This document shows positions 24,635 to 36,003 of a stretch of DNA of 64,000 nt, piece by piece; position 1 is the stretch's first letter, and the number at the start of each line of letters is the position of its first letter. Under the pieces are notes generated by a model that was not told the DNA's origin, did no database searches, and saw nothing but the letters and a program-made list of their open reading frames with translations. This DNA comes from Prunus persica (lineage: Eukaryota > Streptophyta > Magnoliopsida > Rosales > Rosaceae), in contig NC_034013.1 of the NCBI RefSeq assembly GCF_000346465.2, positions 11,331,373 through 11,395,372 on the forward strand. The letters are read 5' to 3'. The translations under genes and the position numbers were made by a program.

Positions 24635-25071
24635 ATGATGGAGCCTGACAAGTTCCCCATATTAGTACCTACATGAAATGTTATGCATACATTGCTGCGT
24701 TTGCTGTGTTCCATACCTTAATCATACTGGCTTTTGGATTATTCGCGATGCCAACTGAAACTCCTACGGTCAGGGTGAGATCTGTGGCAATCCGAAGCCT
24801 AGACTACTGTGGTTCAGATGAACCCTTCTTCAACATTACCCTGGTTGTTGAAGTTGCAATGAGGAACAAGAATTTTGGGCATTTTTGGTTTGATCCCAGC
24901 ACAGCTAATGTCACATATGGGGGGTGTCATAGTGGGCAATGGAGACACAACCAAAGCAAGAGCCAGTGCTAGGAAGACAAGGATATAATGAATGTGATGA
25001 CCATTGAAGTGAGATCTGCTGGGGTACTATTAGATGGTGCCAGGGTTAGCAATGAGCTTAAGTTAAAATAA
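24635..25071 (+). pseudogene. LEA_2 pseudogene C1
   Basis: A diverged relative of the A/B genes. After ATGATGGAGCC the frame soon stops (a 13-bp deletion relative to C2 leads into TGA). It then resumes as MKCYAYIAAFAVFHTLIILA (membrane helix) and DEPFFNITLVVE...NKNFGHFWFDPSTANVTYGG. A frameshift in the run of G's near 24917 and another near 24985 break it. The last piece ends as DGARVSNELKLK at 25071, so the C-terminal third of the domain is missing. Confidence 0.85.
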
Positions 25072-25322
25072 CAACAATGGCCTTGTAACTAAAAACCAAA
25101 ATAATATTATAGTTCTACAACAAATCCAAGTTTCCCACAAAGAAGAAAAATATATACCAAAGAATAATGAAATAACAAAATGATCCAATTAGTCTTGATC
25201 ACTCCCAAAGCCACATATTAAACTAAACATGTGGCCAATAGCTAAATTTCCAAATTTGCAGTCCTTATAAAGTGCCTGAATTGCGACCCTCCGGCACTCA
25301 CTGCCCACTTCCATTGTAAAGT

Positions 25323-25706
25323 TTGGACAACCTTTGTGAACAAATCAAATGCTATGGTGCAGTCCCATTGGAAGACTTCCTCTTCTTCATGATGAACATC
25401 AATTCCACCTCTACAGTCAATTTAGCTTGGCTGCTTAGCATCAAGACCCCATTCCTCAACTCACTTCCAGAATTGGAAGTCTTCGGCAATGCGTTTGAAT
25501 TCAAACTCACTGTGACATCAATCTTTTTGGTGGACCGCATTCCAGCCTTGCTATAGGATTCAGGAATAACAACTTGCCCCACAGCCAGGACTTGGTACGT
25601 CGGAGTGCCTGCATTGACTCTTCTGGCGCTTTAGCTCATCAGTGGATTGCAAAGACTCTCCATCACTTTTTGGATTTCCATTTGCTGGTGCCAATGGAGC
25701 CAGCAT
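25323..25706 (-). pseudogene. LEA_2 pseudogene D1 (opposite strand, membrane helix deleted)
   Basis: Read from 25706 on the - strand: MLAPLAPANGNPKSDGESLQ, then STDELKRQK (the family N-terminus). Next comes a frameshift, then GQVVIPESYSKAGMRSTKKI and SLNSNALPK...GVLMLSSQAKLTVEVELMFI (the C-terminal half). The membrane helix and first half of the domain are gone, so the two ends are joined by a deletion. A second frameshift comes before the last residues. Compared with D2/D3 it lacks two bases near 25370 and differs at several sites. Confidence 0.85.
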
Positions 25707-26176
25707 TCTTTGATTTACTGGAAAGCTTTGGACTAGAAAATGTTCTTTTGATGTTTGGGTGTCTAGACTCTAGAGTGTAAAATGAATTGAGCGTGATATA
25801 CCTATATTTAGTTGTTTGTGTAACCAAACGCGCATCGTTAGAGGCTTTGGCTTATAGTCTTCTAGAGAGGGTCGATTAATTCCCATGAGGCTCTTATAAC
25901 AATAATAAATAATATATTCGAGCTTCTTTCTTGCAAGACGAAGTTATTATGTCCAAATGCTAGCTTGGACTTCGTCAGTTTCACATTTTGAAAGGTGTCC
26001 ATAGGCGCAGCCGCGCAGCAAACATATAAATATAATAAGTATAGTAGAATAATAGTAATGGTTCTGGAAGTCAATAAACTACAACCCAATTAATTATTTG
26101 TGCGTTTTGATTCCAATTTCCAGCAAGTTTACACCGTCGATATTATTCCTGCAATTAACTCATTGACCAAATTGTC

Positions 26177-26184
26177 TATAAATA
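26177..26184 (+). promoter_or_regulatory. TATA box of B1
   Basis: TATAAATA. A TTGACC W-box core lies 14 bp before it (ATTGACCAAATTGTCTATAAATA). Confidence 0.75.
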
Positions 26185-26303
26185 CCACACAGCACTCACC
26201 ATTGATGCTATTACTCATCAGTTCATATTTTACAGACCGAAACAGAGAAAAAGCAGAGCATTTTCTTTTGAAGCTTTCCTTCCTTCCACTAAAAGAAATC
26301 AAC

Positions 26304-26900
26304 ATGGCTTGGAAAACAAATGATGCAGAATCTTTGCAATCCTCTGATGAGCTGAAACGCCAGAAGAAAATCAAAATGGCCATATATATTACTATTTTCG
26401 TTGTGTTTCAGATCATAGTTATCACCACGATGAGTCTCACTGTGATGAAAGTCAAGACCCCCAAGTTCAGGCTAGGCAGCAACATCAACTTCCAAAGCTT
26501 TGAATCTGTCCCGGCAACGCCTTCATTCGACATGAAATTCACAACCCAAATCAGGATCAAGAACTCAGCCAACTGGGGTTCCTACAAGTTCAATGCTGCC
26601 AATGTCACGTTTCAATACCAAGGGGCGACTGTGGGAGTAATTGATATCGCAAAGGGCAAGGTTGGATGGCTTTCGACCATAAAAAGAGATGTGGAGGTGA
26701 GTTTGAGTTCAAGTGCAATAACTTTTTCAAATCTTGGAAGCGAATTGAGCAGCGGGGTGTTGACGCTCAACAGCGTAGGCAGATTGAATGGAAAAGTTGC
26801 AATTATGTTCATAATGAAGAAGAAGAAGGCTACCAACATGAACTGCACCATAGCTTTTGATGTGGCAGCCAAGACGCTCAAATCTTTAGAATGCAAATGA
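26304..26900 (+). CDS. LEA_2 family membrane protein B1
   Basis: 198 residues. It differs from the A type by a longer start (MAWKTNDAESLQSSDELKRQ), by SNINFQSFESVPATPSF in place of the A segment, and by VTFQYQGATVGVIDIAKGKV. The membrane helix is at about 25-48 and the LEA_2-type domain follows to the C-terminal LKSLECK. The protein is identical to B2 and differs from B3 at eight positions. The ATG is the first after the TATA box. Function unknown beyond the family; probably a plasma-membrane or endomembrane protein with its domain outside the cytosol. Confidence 0.9.
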   Translation: MAWKTNDAESLQSSDELKRQKKIKMAIYITIFVVFQIIVITTMSLTVMKVKTPKFRLGSNINFQSFESVPATPSFDMKFTTQIRIKNSANWGSYKFNAANVTFQYQGATVGVIDIAKGKVGWLSTIKRDVEVSLSSSAITFSNLGSELSSGVLTLNSVGRLNGKVAIMFIMKKKKATNMNCTIAFDVAAKTLKSLECK

Positions 26901-27140
26901 GCGGAGTAGCTAAGCATCCAGGATGCATCTTCAGCATTTGGATTGCGACTAGCTAGTTCTCGATTTGTGACTCTTCTCATTCTTTTTATTCTTTGTATCT
27001 GTCTTGCGATTGGATTTGTTATAGAGTTATAATGGTATTTGTTTTCCTTACCACTCCCCGTTTCTTCTCTTCTTCTTATTTTTTCATTGAATATACAATG
27101 GTAATATTCCTTCTGTGAGTGGATTCTGTTATTATGTATT

Positions 27141-28186
27141 ATTTTTTTTGAGAAAGGAACATTACATTGTAAGAACTAGCATGTTAACGGCTGCATCGTT
27201 AAAACCTTTCCAGATAAACAAAATTCCGGGGTAGGAAAGAGTACCACCCATGCTATTGACTAAATAGAAGAGTCAAACAACTTATACGAAACAAACAAAC
27301 CTAAACCCCAACCACAAAACCCTTAAAACAACATCCCATCACTTCGTAGGTACTGTCAAAGAAGTCCTCCTATGATCTAGAAAAAGCATCATAGTTCTTC
27401 GTACAGAGTCAAAAACGTACTATGGGTATCAGAATAGATCCGGCCAATCCCCCAACTGCAAAGCCATTAGAACACATCCCATCACTACGTAGATGCTATC
27501 AAAGAAAGCCTCCTATGATCTAAAGAAAACAACATAGTTCTTCGTACAGAGTCAAGAACGTATTGTGAGCATCATAACAAATCCAGCCAAACACCAACTG
27601 CCACCTCCAATTTTCTTGATCTAGAACCCCAGCTGACAAGCAAGGGAGACCAAGATTGGCCTCTTAGCTTGAAGAAAATTCCGAAGAAAGATCTTCATAG
27701 TAGGAATGTTCAACGGTTGCCAAGCCCACGAATGTTCCATAGGAGAATTATTAGGGAGATCTTGGAGACCCCTCAAGGTTGGTCTCCTTTGCCTTGTCAA
27801 TAAAATCCTCGATACAAAAACTATGCTTACAAGAAAAATTCGTGCCACTAACAATCAGATGCCCAACACCAATTTTCACACACTTCTGATTCCCGCTTGG
27901 TGCCGCATACTTGTCATTCCCTTGAGCAGAAGAGGCGGTGGCGATCTCCACAACATTAAGATGGAGACCTCTCACCAACGATTGGCTCCTTAGGAACCCA
28001 AAAAGGAAGCCAACGCAGCCATCCCATGGAGAACAAAAGAGCAAAAAATACCCAATTCACCAAGAAGAACCACAATAGGCAATTATAGAAGACTAAGAGA
28101 GACGGCGCAAAGAATGAGTAAAGAAAATTGGAGAAACCATAACCCTAGCCATCAAGGCTCTCCTCGCATGAATGAGAGAGCGACCC
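27141..28186 (-). mobile_element. Retroposed (LINE-like) element, copy 1
   Basis: The flanks GTTATTATGTATT at 27128-27140 and 28187-28199 are direct repeats. The left end begins with a T-run, so on the - strand the element ends in a short poly(A). Long target duplications plus poly(A) are marks of target-primed reverse transcription. Inside, - strand frames up to 97 codons show no domain I can name. It is either a 5'-truncated LINE or another retroposed sequence. Confidence 0.65.
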
Positions 28187-28199
28187 GTTATTATGTATT

Positions 28200-28664
28200 G
28201 TTTGTTGATGACTTTTATGTATTTTTAGTTAACCCTATTTTTATGTAGTTAATCCTATTTTTTATGTAGTTAACTCTATTTTTTAATTAATAAAACTGAC
28301 AGGGTTAGGCATTGGACTTGATTTGTTAACTAATGCAAATATAGTGACCAAATTGGGAAAATTGAATCATGGTGACCAAATTTGATTTTGAGCCAAACCC
28401 CAGTGACCAAAAATATTATTAACCCTATTTAAAATAATAAGGTTAATTTCTTTTATGGAGCAAAGAAAAAGGTTTTGCTGCTTGTTAATGCAGCGTTCCT
28501 TTTTTAAAGAGGGGCATGGGTTGCGTTAAAACTAAAGCATAGATAATATCTAAACCAAGCGTTAAAAAACAATTGGACTTTATGAAAGTGGAAACGATGA
28601 CGTCGCAGATGCGCCTCTTTCCTCGCATGGTCTTCTTCTTGTTGTGCGAAACATTTTAAGACCT
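28200..28664. other. Spacer between retroposed element and copia LTR
   Basis: AT-rich DNA with three TTTTTATGTAGTTAA-like repeats near 28222-28275. No gene seen. It is the same in units 2 and 3. Confidence 0.5.
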
Positions 28665-28731
28665 TGTTGTTAATGGACTACGCAACTATCACACACAAGC
28701 CACTCAAAGATAAAGCACACACGAAACCACA

Positions 28732-28784
<53 letters not shown>

Positions 28785-29342
28785 GAGCACAAGAATTTAT
28801 AGAGGTTTAGCATTGTGCCTACGTCCTCTTGGTGATCCTCGAGAAATTCACTAGTTTGAAAGAACCCTTTTAGTTACAATGAAGAACCCCCTTTGATCTC
28901 TAACAAACCCTAGCTCATTTTTTTCTCACCCTTGGCTCAAACCCAATTTGATGCCTTAGCTTTCTAATGTTACAATAACCTAGCGCTAAAGTACCTATTT
29001 ATATGTCATATGGCTTTAGTACAATTACACGAGGAATAGGAAACTTAAAGGACCCCAAAATTAGGAGAAAATATGCCCAGATTCACCAGGTATACGCGCT
29101 GGATTCTTGGCTCTCGCTTGAGCACCACTCGCTCCACTCGAGCGCCTATGTCTGCTCGAGTCTGAGTTCTGCCACTCAAGTAGGCACTCAAGCGCTTGGG
29201 TCTGGGTGAGATTGTATCGCTCTGCTGCTTGAGCGCCTGTAGTTTCTGCTTGAGCGGCAGAGCCCAGTCAAAACTACTGTAGCTCTTTTGACTGTCTGTT
29301 TCCTTCACTCATTCTGCATCTCTAAATGAAACAACATCAACA
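28665..29342 (-). repeat. Copia-type LTR (unit 1)
   Basis: On the - strand it starts TGTTGATGTTGTTTCAT right after the polypurine-like AAGGTGGAGAT, the usual 3' LTR junction of copia elements. It runs to about 28665. It contains a long (CA)n run and a Ser/Arg-type CTCGAG-rich stretch near 29105-29160. The far end is approximate. The other LTR is absent. Confidence 0.65.
28736..28782. repeat. (CA)n microsatellite, about 23 repeats
   Basis: An uninterrupted AC/CA run. The same site has about nine repeats in units 2 (near 49636) and 3 (near 58834). Confidence 0.95.
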
Positions 29343-29395
29343 ATCTCCACCTTGGTGAGCCTTAAACACCTTGTGAAAATTATTGACCCATAAAA

Positions 29396-29668
29396 TGTAA
29401 TGACCCAAACCTAAAATTCATATTTAAGTAGTAATTTATTTTGCGGAAAGACAATTTTGCCCTTGGACTCAATTATGAACAAAAAGTTGGCTTTTTGACC
29501 GAAAAAGAATTTGACAATTTCACATACACCGTTGCTTAGAGCACGACGATACGAGTTCATAGACACGAAGTGGACTTGAATCGGAGTTTTAACGAAGAAA
29601 ATACGATTAAAATATCACGAAGGGCAAAACGGTAAATGGGAAAAATCAGAATTTTTATAAAACCTTAG

Positions 29669-29726
<58 letters not shown>

Positions 29727-31956
29727 GCTGTCCTCCAACCGTCACCTTCCAAGCACCATAACTCCCTCCACCGACCACCTCTGCCCCTGTCGTCGGCGCC
29801 AACAGAACCAGCTCGGTTCCGTCTTCAAGCCCCGGCCACTCACCGCTGCCAGCCGTCGCTGTAGTCGCCGGATTCCATCCAAAAACTAGTCGGTTTTGTC
29901 AAAACTTCCAACCGTTCGTTCTCCTTTAATTCTCCTCCAAATTTGTCGAGTGAGGTATGGATTTCTACCTATTTTCCATTCTCTAGCTGATAGTTGGGTA
30001 GGTTTGCATCGAATTGGACCGTAGCTAGCTCAGTTTTCAATTTGAAATTCGGTCAGTTTTCAGCCTCCGTGTTCGGCCACTTCCGGTCAGTTTTTGGGGT
30101 AGGTCCAAGAACAAAAGTGGTTCCAAATATGGTGTTATACCTAGGATAGGAGTTTGGAGCCTTGGTTTTGAGATTTTCCGGCGATGCGTTATCGCTTTGG
30201 ACACCCATCGCTGCCGGCTCGTGCGGCGGCGCGTGGGCGAGGGTGGTGCCATGACACTGTGTTCTGATGCGATCCTTAGGTCGTCACGAGAGCATAGGAA
30301 TTCGCGGATCTCAATTTGGATACCGTTTGAGCCTCGAACGGATTTTTCATATTGTGCGATTATCGGGTTCAATACTGTTGAGCCGTTGGATCGTAATCAA
30401 TTTCAGATATGTTGTTCTAGATAATTGTGGAAACGTGTAAGATTCGACGGATTATGAATCGGAGTCCCGAATACTCCGAAATCGCGAACCCTAGGGCTAG
30501 GGTTTAGAAATTATGCGATTACACGATCATGATTAATCCGACCGACCGAGCGACACCAATACCCTCGGGACATGTGTCCTAGAGGTATTGGACCTTCTAG
30601 CGGCTTCCGGATCATATTGTGAGGTCATGGACCCGTGGGGTCCCGGATTGACTTTTTGGACTTTAGCGCTTTTTGAGTCCCAAGATACTGCTAAACTACC
30701 CCACGTGGAAGGAAAGCTGTTATGGGCATATGGATCACTTTAAATTGACGCACGTACTTTTAGGAGTCGGGGGTAGGGTTTTTAATTTAATACTATATTG
30801 TATTAATAGAATATTATGGTCATTGAATCAGGCACCCGGGCACTAGTTGACCCGCAGGAGGGACCTTCAAGAGGTCCAGCGAGCTCAGACTATCAGTGAG
30901 TGGACTCTTTGTTTTTAATAAATGAATTTAAGCAGTTCAGTTTCAGTTATCAGCTGTTTTATTCTATAAAATATTTTATGTTGCATGCTGCCTAGTGAAA
31001 TTTCATTTAAAGCTTATAGGAACAGATATTCTCATTAATTATCAGATAAATGGCAGCGGAATTTTAAAGGTTACAGAAAGTTAATATTCAACAGATTTTC
31101 TTCAGAAACTTTATAGTTTCTTAAATCACCTTGTACCCAGTTATTAAATGTTGCCTTCGGATTATATTTTTTGCCTTCGGTTTAGTCAGCATGCTTGACA
31201 GTTGCCCCACGAGTTTCTTGGTACTCGAACTCGTGTGGAGCGAGTAATGCGGATAACAGTGGACTACGGTTCCCTGAATCCTGCGAGTTGCGGCTCGGAC
31301 TGACCTCGTGTCACTGAGACCTGCGAGTATGTGTCACCCATGGTGATGCTAGGAATTGACGGAAATAAGGGTACACCTAGGTGATAGTTTTAAACTGTTT
31401 TCAAAGGTATATAATGATATATATGCATTGATTTCGGAAATAAAGAGAATAAGTTAGTTTGTATAACTGTTTTTACAGTGGGGTTAGTATGTTGATATAC
31501 TATTTTCTAAACTTTGTTTTTGGGTCCACTCACCCTTTTTGTTGTTTTGCGCCCCCAGGCAGTAGACGTGCACAGGAATCCACCACCGGGCCACTTCCCA
31601 TCTTCCGCACCTTTCTTCTGATGTAGGATTTTTGTTTGTAAAAGGATTCACTCCTTTGTAAATTCTTAGTAGTCGCTCTGATATGTTGCTCTAGACTGAG
31701 AATTGAACTGTTGGAATGTATATAGATGTATGCTGGCAGTTGGTTGTATATGTATACTTGTTTTGGCAGGTGAAAATATTTTGGTATTGAGCCAGTTACA
31801 AGGGAAACTCTGCCGCCGGCAGACGTTAACCTTATTATTTTATTGTGTTTTGTATAGAAGGGCAAATAGGTCATTTATGCCCGACATTCGCCAGATGTCG
31901 GACATGCACAGGGTCTGACTTGGATTCCAAAGCTGAATTTGGATCTGGTCCTGTCA
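29396..31956 (+). mobile_element. Solo LTR, 2.56 kb, probably Ty3/gypsy
   Basis: It starts TGTAATGACCC and ends GGTCCTGTCA. The bases on both sides are TAAAA (29391-29395 and 31957-31961), a 5-bp target duplication. Units 2 and 3 have the empty site. There is no internal coding region, so the element was reduced to one LTR. The terminal style and the CGCCCCCAGGCAGTAGACGT string near 31549-31568 are typical of long LTRs of plant chromoviruses as I know them; this lineage call is tentative. It includes a (CT)n run at 29674-29724. Confidence 0.85.
29674..29724. repeat. (CT)n microsatellite
   Basis: About 25 CT repeats inside the solo LTR. Confidence 0.95.
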
Positions 31957-32159
31957 TAAAACTTCTTTAAACCTCTTGGAAACCGTTCTAGTAATTCCCA
32001 AGAGCTCCACCTCAATCTTTAGCATATAACAAGATTGAGCAAGCTTAAATAATGTCTGAACTTCTCGGTTGTGACTGGCTCGGTCAAGCAATTAGAAGCT
32101 TTCTCATCTGTATGAACCGTCTCTATTTCAATGTCTCCATCGTTCACCTATTCCCGTAT

Positions 32160-32830
32160 CTGGTGGTACTGTACATCAATATGCTTAGACCTTCCGCGAA
32201 ACACTTGATTCTTGACTAAGCATATAGCAGTTTAACTGTTACTTTGTATCACCACCAAGTCTTGGGCTATCTCGAACTCTTTAGTCAATCTTATTAGCCA
32301 TAATGCTTCCTTAGAAGCCTCTGTTAGTCCCATATACTCAGCTTCGATAGTAGACAAAGCAGTAACTGATTGTAGCACTACTCTCCAACTAATCAGTCCT
32401 CCACCACACGTGAAAACATATTTCACTGCGGATCTCCTCTTCTCTATGTCTTCCGCATAATCTAAATCCACATAACACGACACATATGTCTTTCTTTGTT
32501 GTCTTTCAAATAAAATCCCAAGCTTCTTGGTGCCCTTCAAATATTGAAAAATCCACTTCACCGCATTCTAATGTTGTTTGGCCGGATTTGCCATGTATCT
32601 TGAAACTACACTCACAGCTTGAGCTAAGTCAAGGCATGTGCAAACCATTGCGTATATGAGAAACCCTACCGCGCTTGCATACTGAACCTTACTCATTTCA
32701 ACCTTCTCTTTGTCACTAGAAGGACTTTCTTAGGCACTTAGTCTAAAGTGCTTTGCCAAAGGAGTAAACATGGGCTTTCAATCCAACATGTTGAATCTTT
32801 CAAGTACCTTATAAATCCTATGATAGAAAT
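32160..32830 (-). pseudogene. Copia RNase H fragment (unit 1)
   Basis: The - strand reads KVQYASAVGFLIYA-like, MANPAKQHWN-like, then MKWIFQYLKGTKKLGI, SAVKYVFTCGGGLISWR, STIEAEYMGLTEASKEALW and QSNS. This is the end of a copia polyprotein (RT tail and RNase H). It is broken by several stops and cut off at its 5' side near 32840. It belongs to the same truncated element as the LTR at 28665-29342; the solo LTR landed between them. Confidence 0.88.
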
Positions 32831-32849
32831 CTTTAAAATCTATAATAAT

Positions 32850-33181
32850 CCTCCATTTGGATGAAGGAATTGAAAATTACATAGAATTCTAAAATGACAG
32901 AATTTAGATTTCCATCATTTCAATTTCTGGCAATTGAAGATTTCAATGTTTGGATTTATGTATGTCAAATTTTGTAAATGGCATTATGGAAATTGCGAAA
33001 TGACACCTATCTTGGTGGAAATTAAACTCAAGAATTTGATGCCCTAATTTCCACTATTTTTTCCGAGTGTATTTAATAAATTCTGTGCTTAAGTTGCCAA
33101 ATAAGGGAATTGTCAATTTCTCCACTTAAATTCCCAATTTTTAGTTAAATTTTGGGTTATTTTCCCTTATCCAAACGGAGG
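32850..33181. mobile_element. MITE with CCTCCRTTTGGAT ends (unit 1)
   Basis: The left end CCTCCATTTGGATGAAGGAA and the right end, in reverse, CCTCCGTTTGGATAAGGGAA are inverted repeats. About 332 bp, non-coding. The type resembles small hAT-like elements; no clear target duplication was read. Confidence 0.6.
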
Positions 33182-33449
33182 GTAAGTAAAAAGATCTTAA
33201 TTATAGAAATCCATTTAAAAAATCCTATAAGTCATTGTATTCTGCTTAAATACGGAAGAATTTTTTATATCCTTAAATAGTCTTTTAAAATCTCAATTGA
33301 ATACACTCTCTTAATTTTGTTTCGACTGTGAGCCCTTCTTCCTTTTGGGCCCAATCATCACCATAATGTGTGACTGCCACGTCATTTTCCTTTTGTGGGC
33401 CCAAAGGGGAAAAAAATCCAGGTATAAGTTGTGCTTCTCGCTACATTTA

Positions 33450-34906
33450 GAGCTCGTTTGGTACACTGTATTAGACTTTGGATAGGAGTAAATAGTCTAT
33501 GTCAGGTGTTTGGTGTCAACTTGTATTATTTAATTACCCGACTATTTTATACGGGTTGGGCTTTTAATACTCTCCTTACCTGACTAACTAATACAACCCA
33601 CACACCCCAGTTTAGATAATACACGCTTAATTATACGGCTAGGGAAAAAGAACTCACGTTCTACAAAAAAAAAAATCAGACGCTCTTGTCATCTTCTTCT
33701 CCCTAGGGTTCTTCTCTGCTATCTTCTCCATAGGTTATTTTCTTCACTCTTCTCAAGGTATCCATCTCTCACTCTCTCTCTTTTTCATACTCTCTCCAAT
33801 ATGCTTCTTCTTGCTTATTCTCTATTCTTTATATATTTGTGGAAATTAGGTTATGAATTTTTCTTTTTTGACATTTTTTTAATCGAATGTTTTCTTTCTA
33901 TGTGATATAGTGATTTGACGTTGTGGGAATATTTAGATTGTTGGTATTAAACAGAGTAGTGCAAGTTTTCATCCAAAAACAAACAACTGGGTTAGTGTTG
34001 GTAGTTTAGTTGAATACATACATCCCTCATTCAGGTTCGTACAAATCCACTTCAATAAAACTTCGGATTAAATTGTTGCTAGGCTTTTGTATAAGTTTCT
34101 TCTCAAAAAAAGAAAAAAGATTTTTCTGAAGTTAATTCTAACATCAATTTTGACAGAGTCTTACCCATATTTGACGAAATGCATTTGAACCATCAAGTAA
34201 TAACTAAGACTGTGAATTGTAAAAAGAAAAGGAAAAGAGAAAATTTATAAATCATGAAAATGGTTCAAGAGGTATCGAGTTTGCGGCCTTGACTCTTTTG
34301 ATTGCAATGCTTCTGTTCTGCTGCCACTTTCTCCTTCTTCTTGTTGTACATGGAAACTTTGATGTCCAGTACAGACATATGCAGATCAATATTCATAATA
34401 CAATTATAATAGTTAAACCACATATATTTCTGTATATGCAAGCAGGATGGTATTTTGTAATCTTCTGTCATGTGTAGAATTCTACTTATTGTTGTATTAT
34501 TCTAATTTTACATGTAGTCGTGTGTAATGCATGATTATTTATATTGCTAAAATTAATGCATGGTTATTTATATTACTTTTACTAAAAAATTTTCCTTTAT
34601 ATTATGCCTAGATATGGATGAAAGAAAGATTGTGGCATACTTTATTATTAGATTGTGGTTCTCGCATATCATGGTTTGCATATGAATCTTACTAAAAAAA
34701 AATTCGTGTCATTTGAATCTCAATTTCTATTAAAATTATCAAAGATTTTTTTTTAATAAAAAAAATAGTCTGATATGATGTTATCCGGAACATCACTAAA
34801 CACAGTATAACTTAGTCAAACTATTTATTCGGAACAACACCAAACACCATATAAGATTATGGATAAATAGTCAGTATTCTCCGGAACAAATTAATACTAT
34901 CCGACA
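33450..34906 (+). mobile_element. DNA-transposon-like block at unit end (unit 1)
   Basis: It begins GGGCTCGTTTGGTACAC-like (GAGCTC here), common at the ends of plant hAT/Harbinger-type elements. Near its right side it has subterminal repeats (ACACCAAACACCATATAAG, TCCGGAACA twice). The matching right terminus is missing: the block stops at the array junction GACAG|GGCATTTAAG-like. The inside has a C/T-rich leader-like part (33690-33830) and no long frame. Confidence 0.5.
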
Positions 34907-35303
34907 GGCATTTAAGTTTAGTTTTTTTTTTTCCTGGAAATGCCAAAATATAACCAGACGCGCATGGTTAGAGGTTTCCATTTCTAGTCTTCTAGGAAGG
35001 GTCAATAACTTTGAGGAACTTGGACTTTGTAATGAGACACATACAGATCTTTGTTTGTGTGGAAGGTAAAGTCTTTAAAGCCCTCGGAGCTTTCTTTTAT
35101 TCTATACTTTGATTATCTTCGAAGGGTCAATACGCGCAGCAGATTATATACTAGTATAATAGGGTTTCAAGTCACGTTCTCAAACATCTAGAAGAAGGGC
35201 TCTAGAAGTCAATAAACTACAACCCAGTTATTCGCGCGTTTTGATTCCAATTTCCAGCAAGTTTATACTCTCGATATTATTCCTCCTCATTAACCAAGTT
35301 GTC

Positions 35304-35311
35304 TATATATA
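35304..35311 (+). promoter_or_regulatory. TATA box of A3
   Basis: TATATATA, with the same upstream CGCG and W-box layout as A2. The leader is about 20 bp shorter than in A1/A2 (the ACAGAGCGAAACAGAGAAAAAG part is missing), as also in A4 and A5. Confidence 0.75.
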
Positions 35312-35421
35312 CAACACAGCACCCACCCACATTCTCACAATCAAAACACTTCCTCATCACTTCATATTTTACAAAGCATTTTCTTTTGAAGCTTTCCTTC
35401 CTTCCACTAAAAGAAATCAAC

Positions 35422-36003
35422 ATGGGTGATGCAGAATCTTTGCATTCCGCTGATGAGCTGAAACGCCAGAAGAAAATCAAATTGGCCATCTATATTACTA
35501 TTTTCGTTGTGTTTCAGATCATAGTTATCACCACAATGAGTCTCACTGTCATGAAAGTGAAAACCCCCAGGTTCAGGCTAGGCAACATCAATGTCGAAAG
35601 CTTCGTATCTGACTCGGCAGCGCCGTCATTCGACACGAAATTCACAACCCAAATCAAGATCAAGAACTCAGCCAACTGGGGTTCCTACAAGTTCAATGCT
35701 GCCAATATCACGTTTCTACACCAAGGCGCGACTCTGGCAGTAATTGATATCGCAAAGGGCAAGGCTGGATGGCTTTCGACCATAAAAAGAAATGCGGAGG
35801 TGAGTTTGAATTCAAGTGGAATAACTGGTTCAAACTTTGGAACTGAATTGAGCAGCGGGGTGTTGACGCTCAACAGCGTAGGAAGATTGAACGGAAAGGT
35901 TGCAATTATGTTCATCATGAAGAAGAAGAAGGCCGCCAACATGAACTGCACCATAGCTTTTGATGTGGCAGCCAAGACCCTCAAATCTTTAGAATGCAAA
36001 TGA
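35422..36003 (+). CDS. LEA_2 family membrane protein A3
   Basis: 193 residues, identical in protein to A2, A4 and A5, with the membrane helix at about 21-44 and the LEA_2-type domain after it. The coding DNA also appears identical to A2 by eye. The 5' leader is the shortened form shared with A4 and A5. Downstream come C2, D2 and then the gypsy element. Confidence 0.9.
   Translation: MGDAESLHSADELKRQKKIKLAIYITIFVVFQIIVITTMSLTVMKVKTPRFRLGNINVESFVSDSAAPSFDTKFTTQIKIKNSANWGSYKFNAANITFLHQGATLAVIDIAKGKAGWLSTIKRNAEVSLNSSGITGSNFGTELSSGVLTLNSVGRLNGKVAIMFIMKKKKAANMNCTIAFDVAAKTLKSLECK

Larger units (their letters stand above)
23112..34906 (+). repeat. Tandem array unit 1 (11.8 kb; ~9.2 kb without solo LTR)
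   Basis: Begins at GGCATTTAAG, the point where all later units join. Contents in order: A2, C1, D1, B1, retroposed element, copia 3' fragment split by a solo LTR, MITE and DNA-element block. Removing the solo LTR and one target copy (2566 bp) leaves 9229 bp. Confidence 0.9.
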
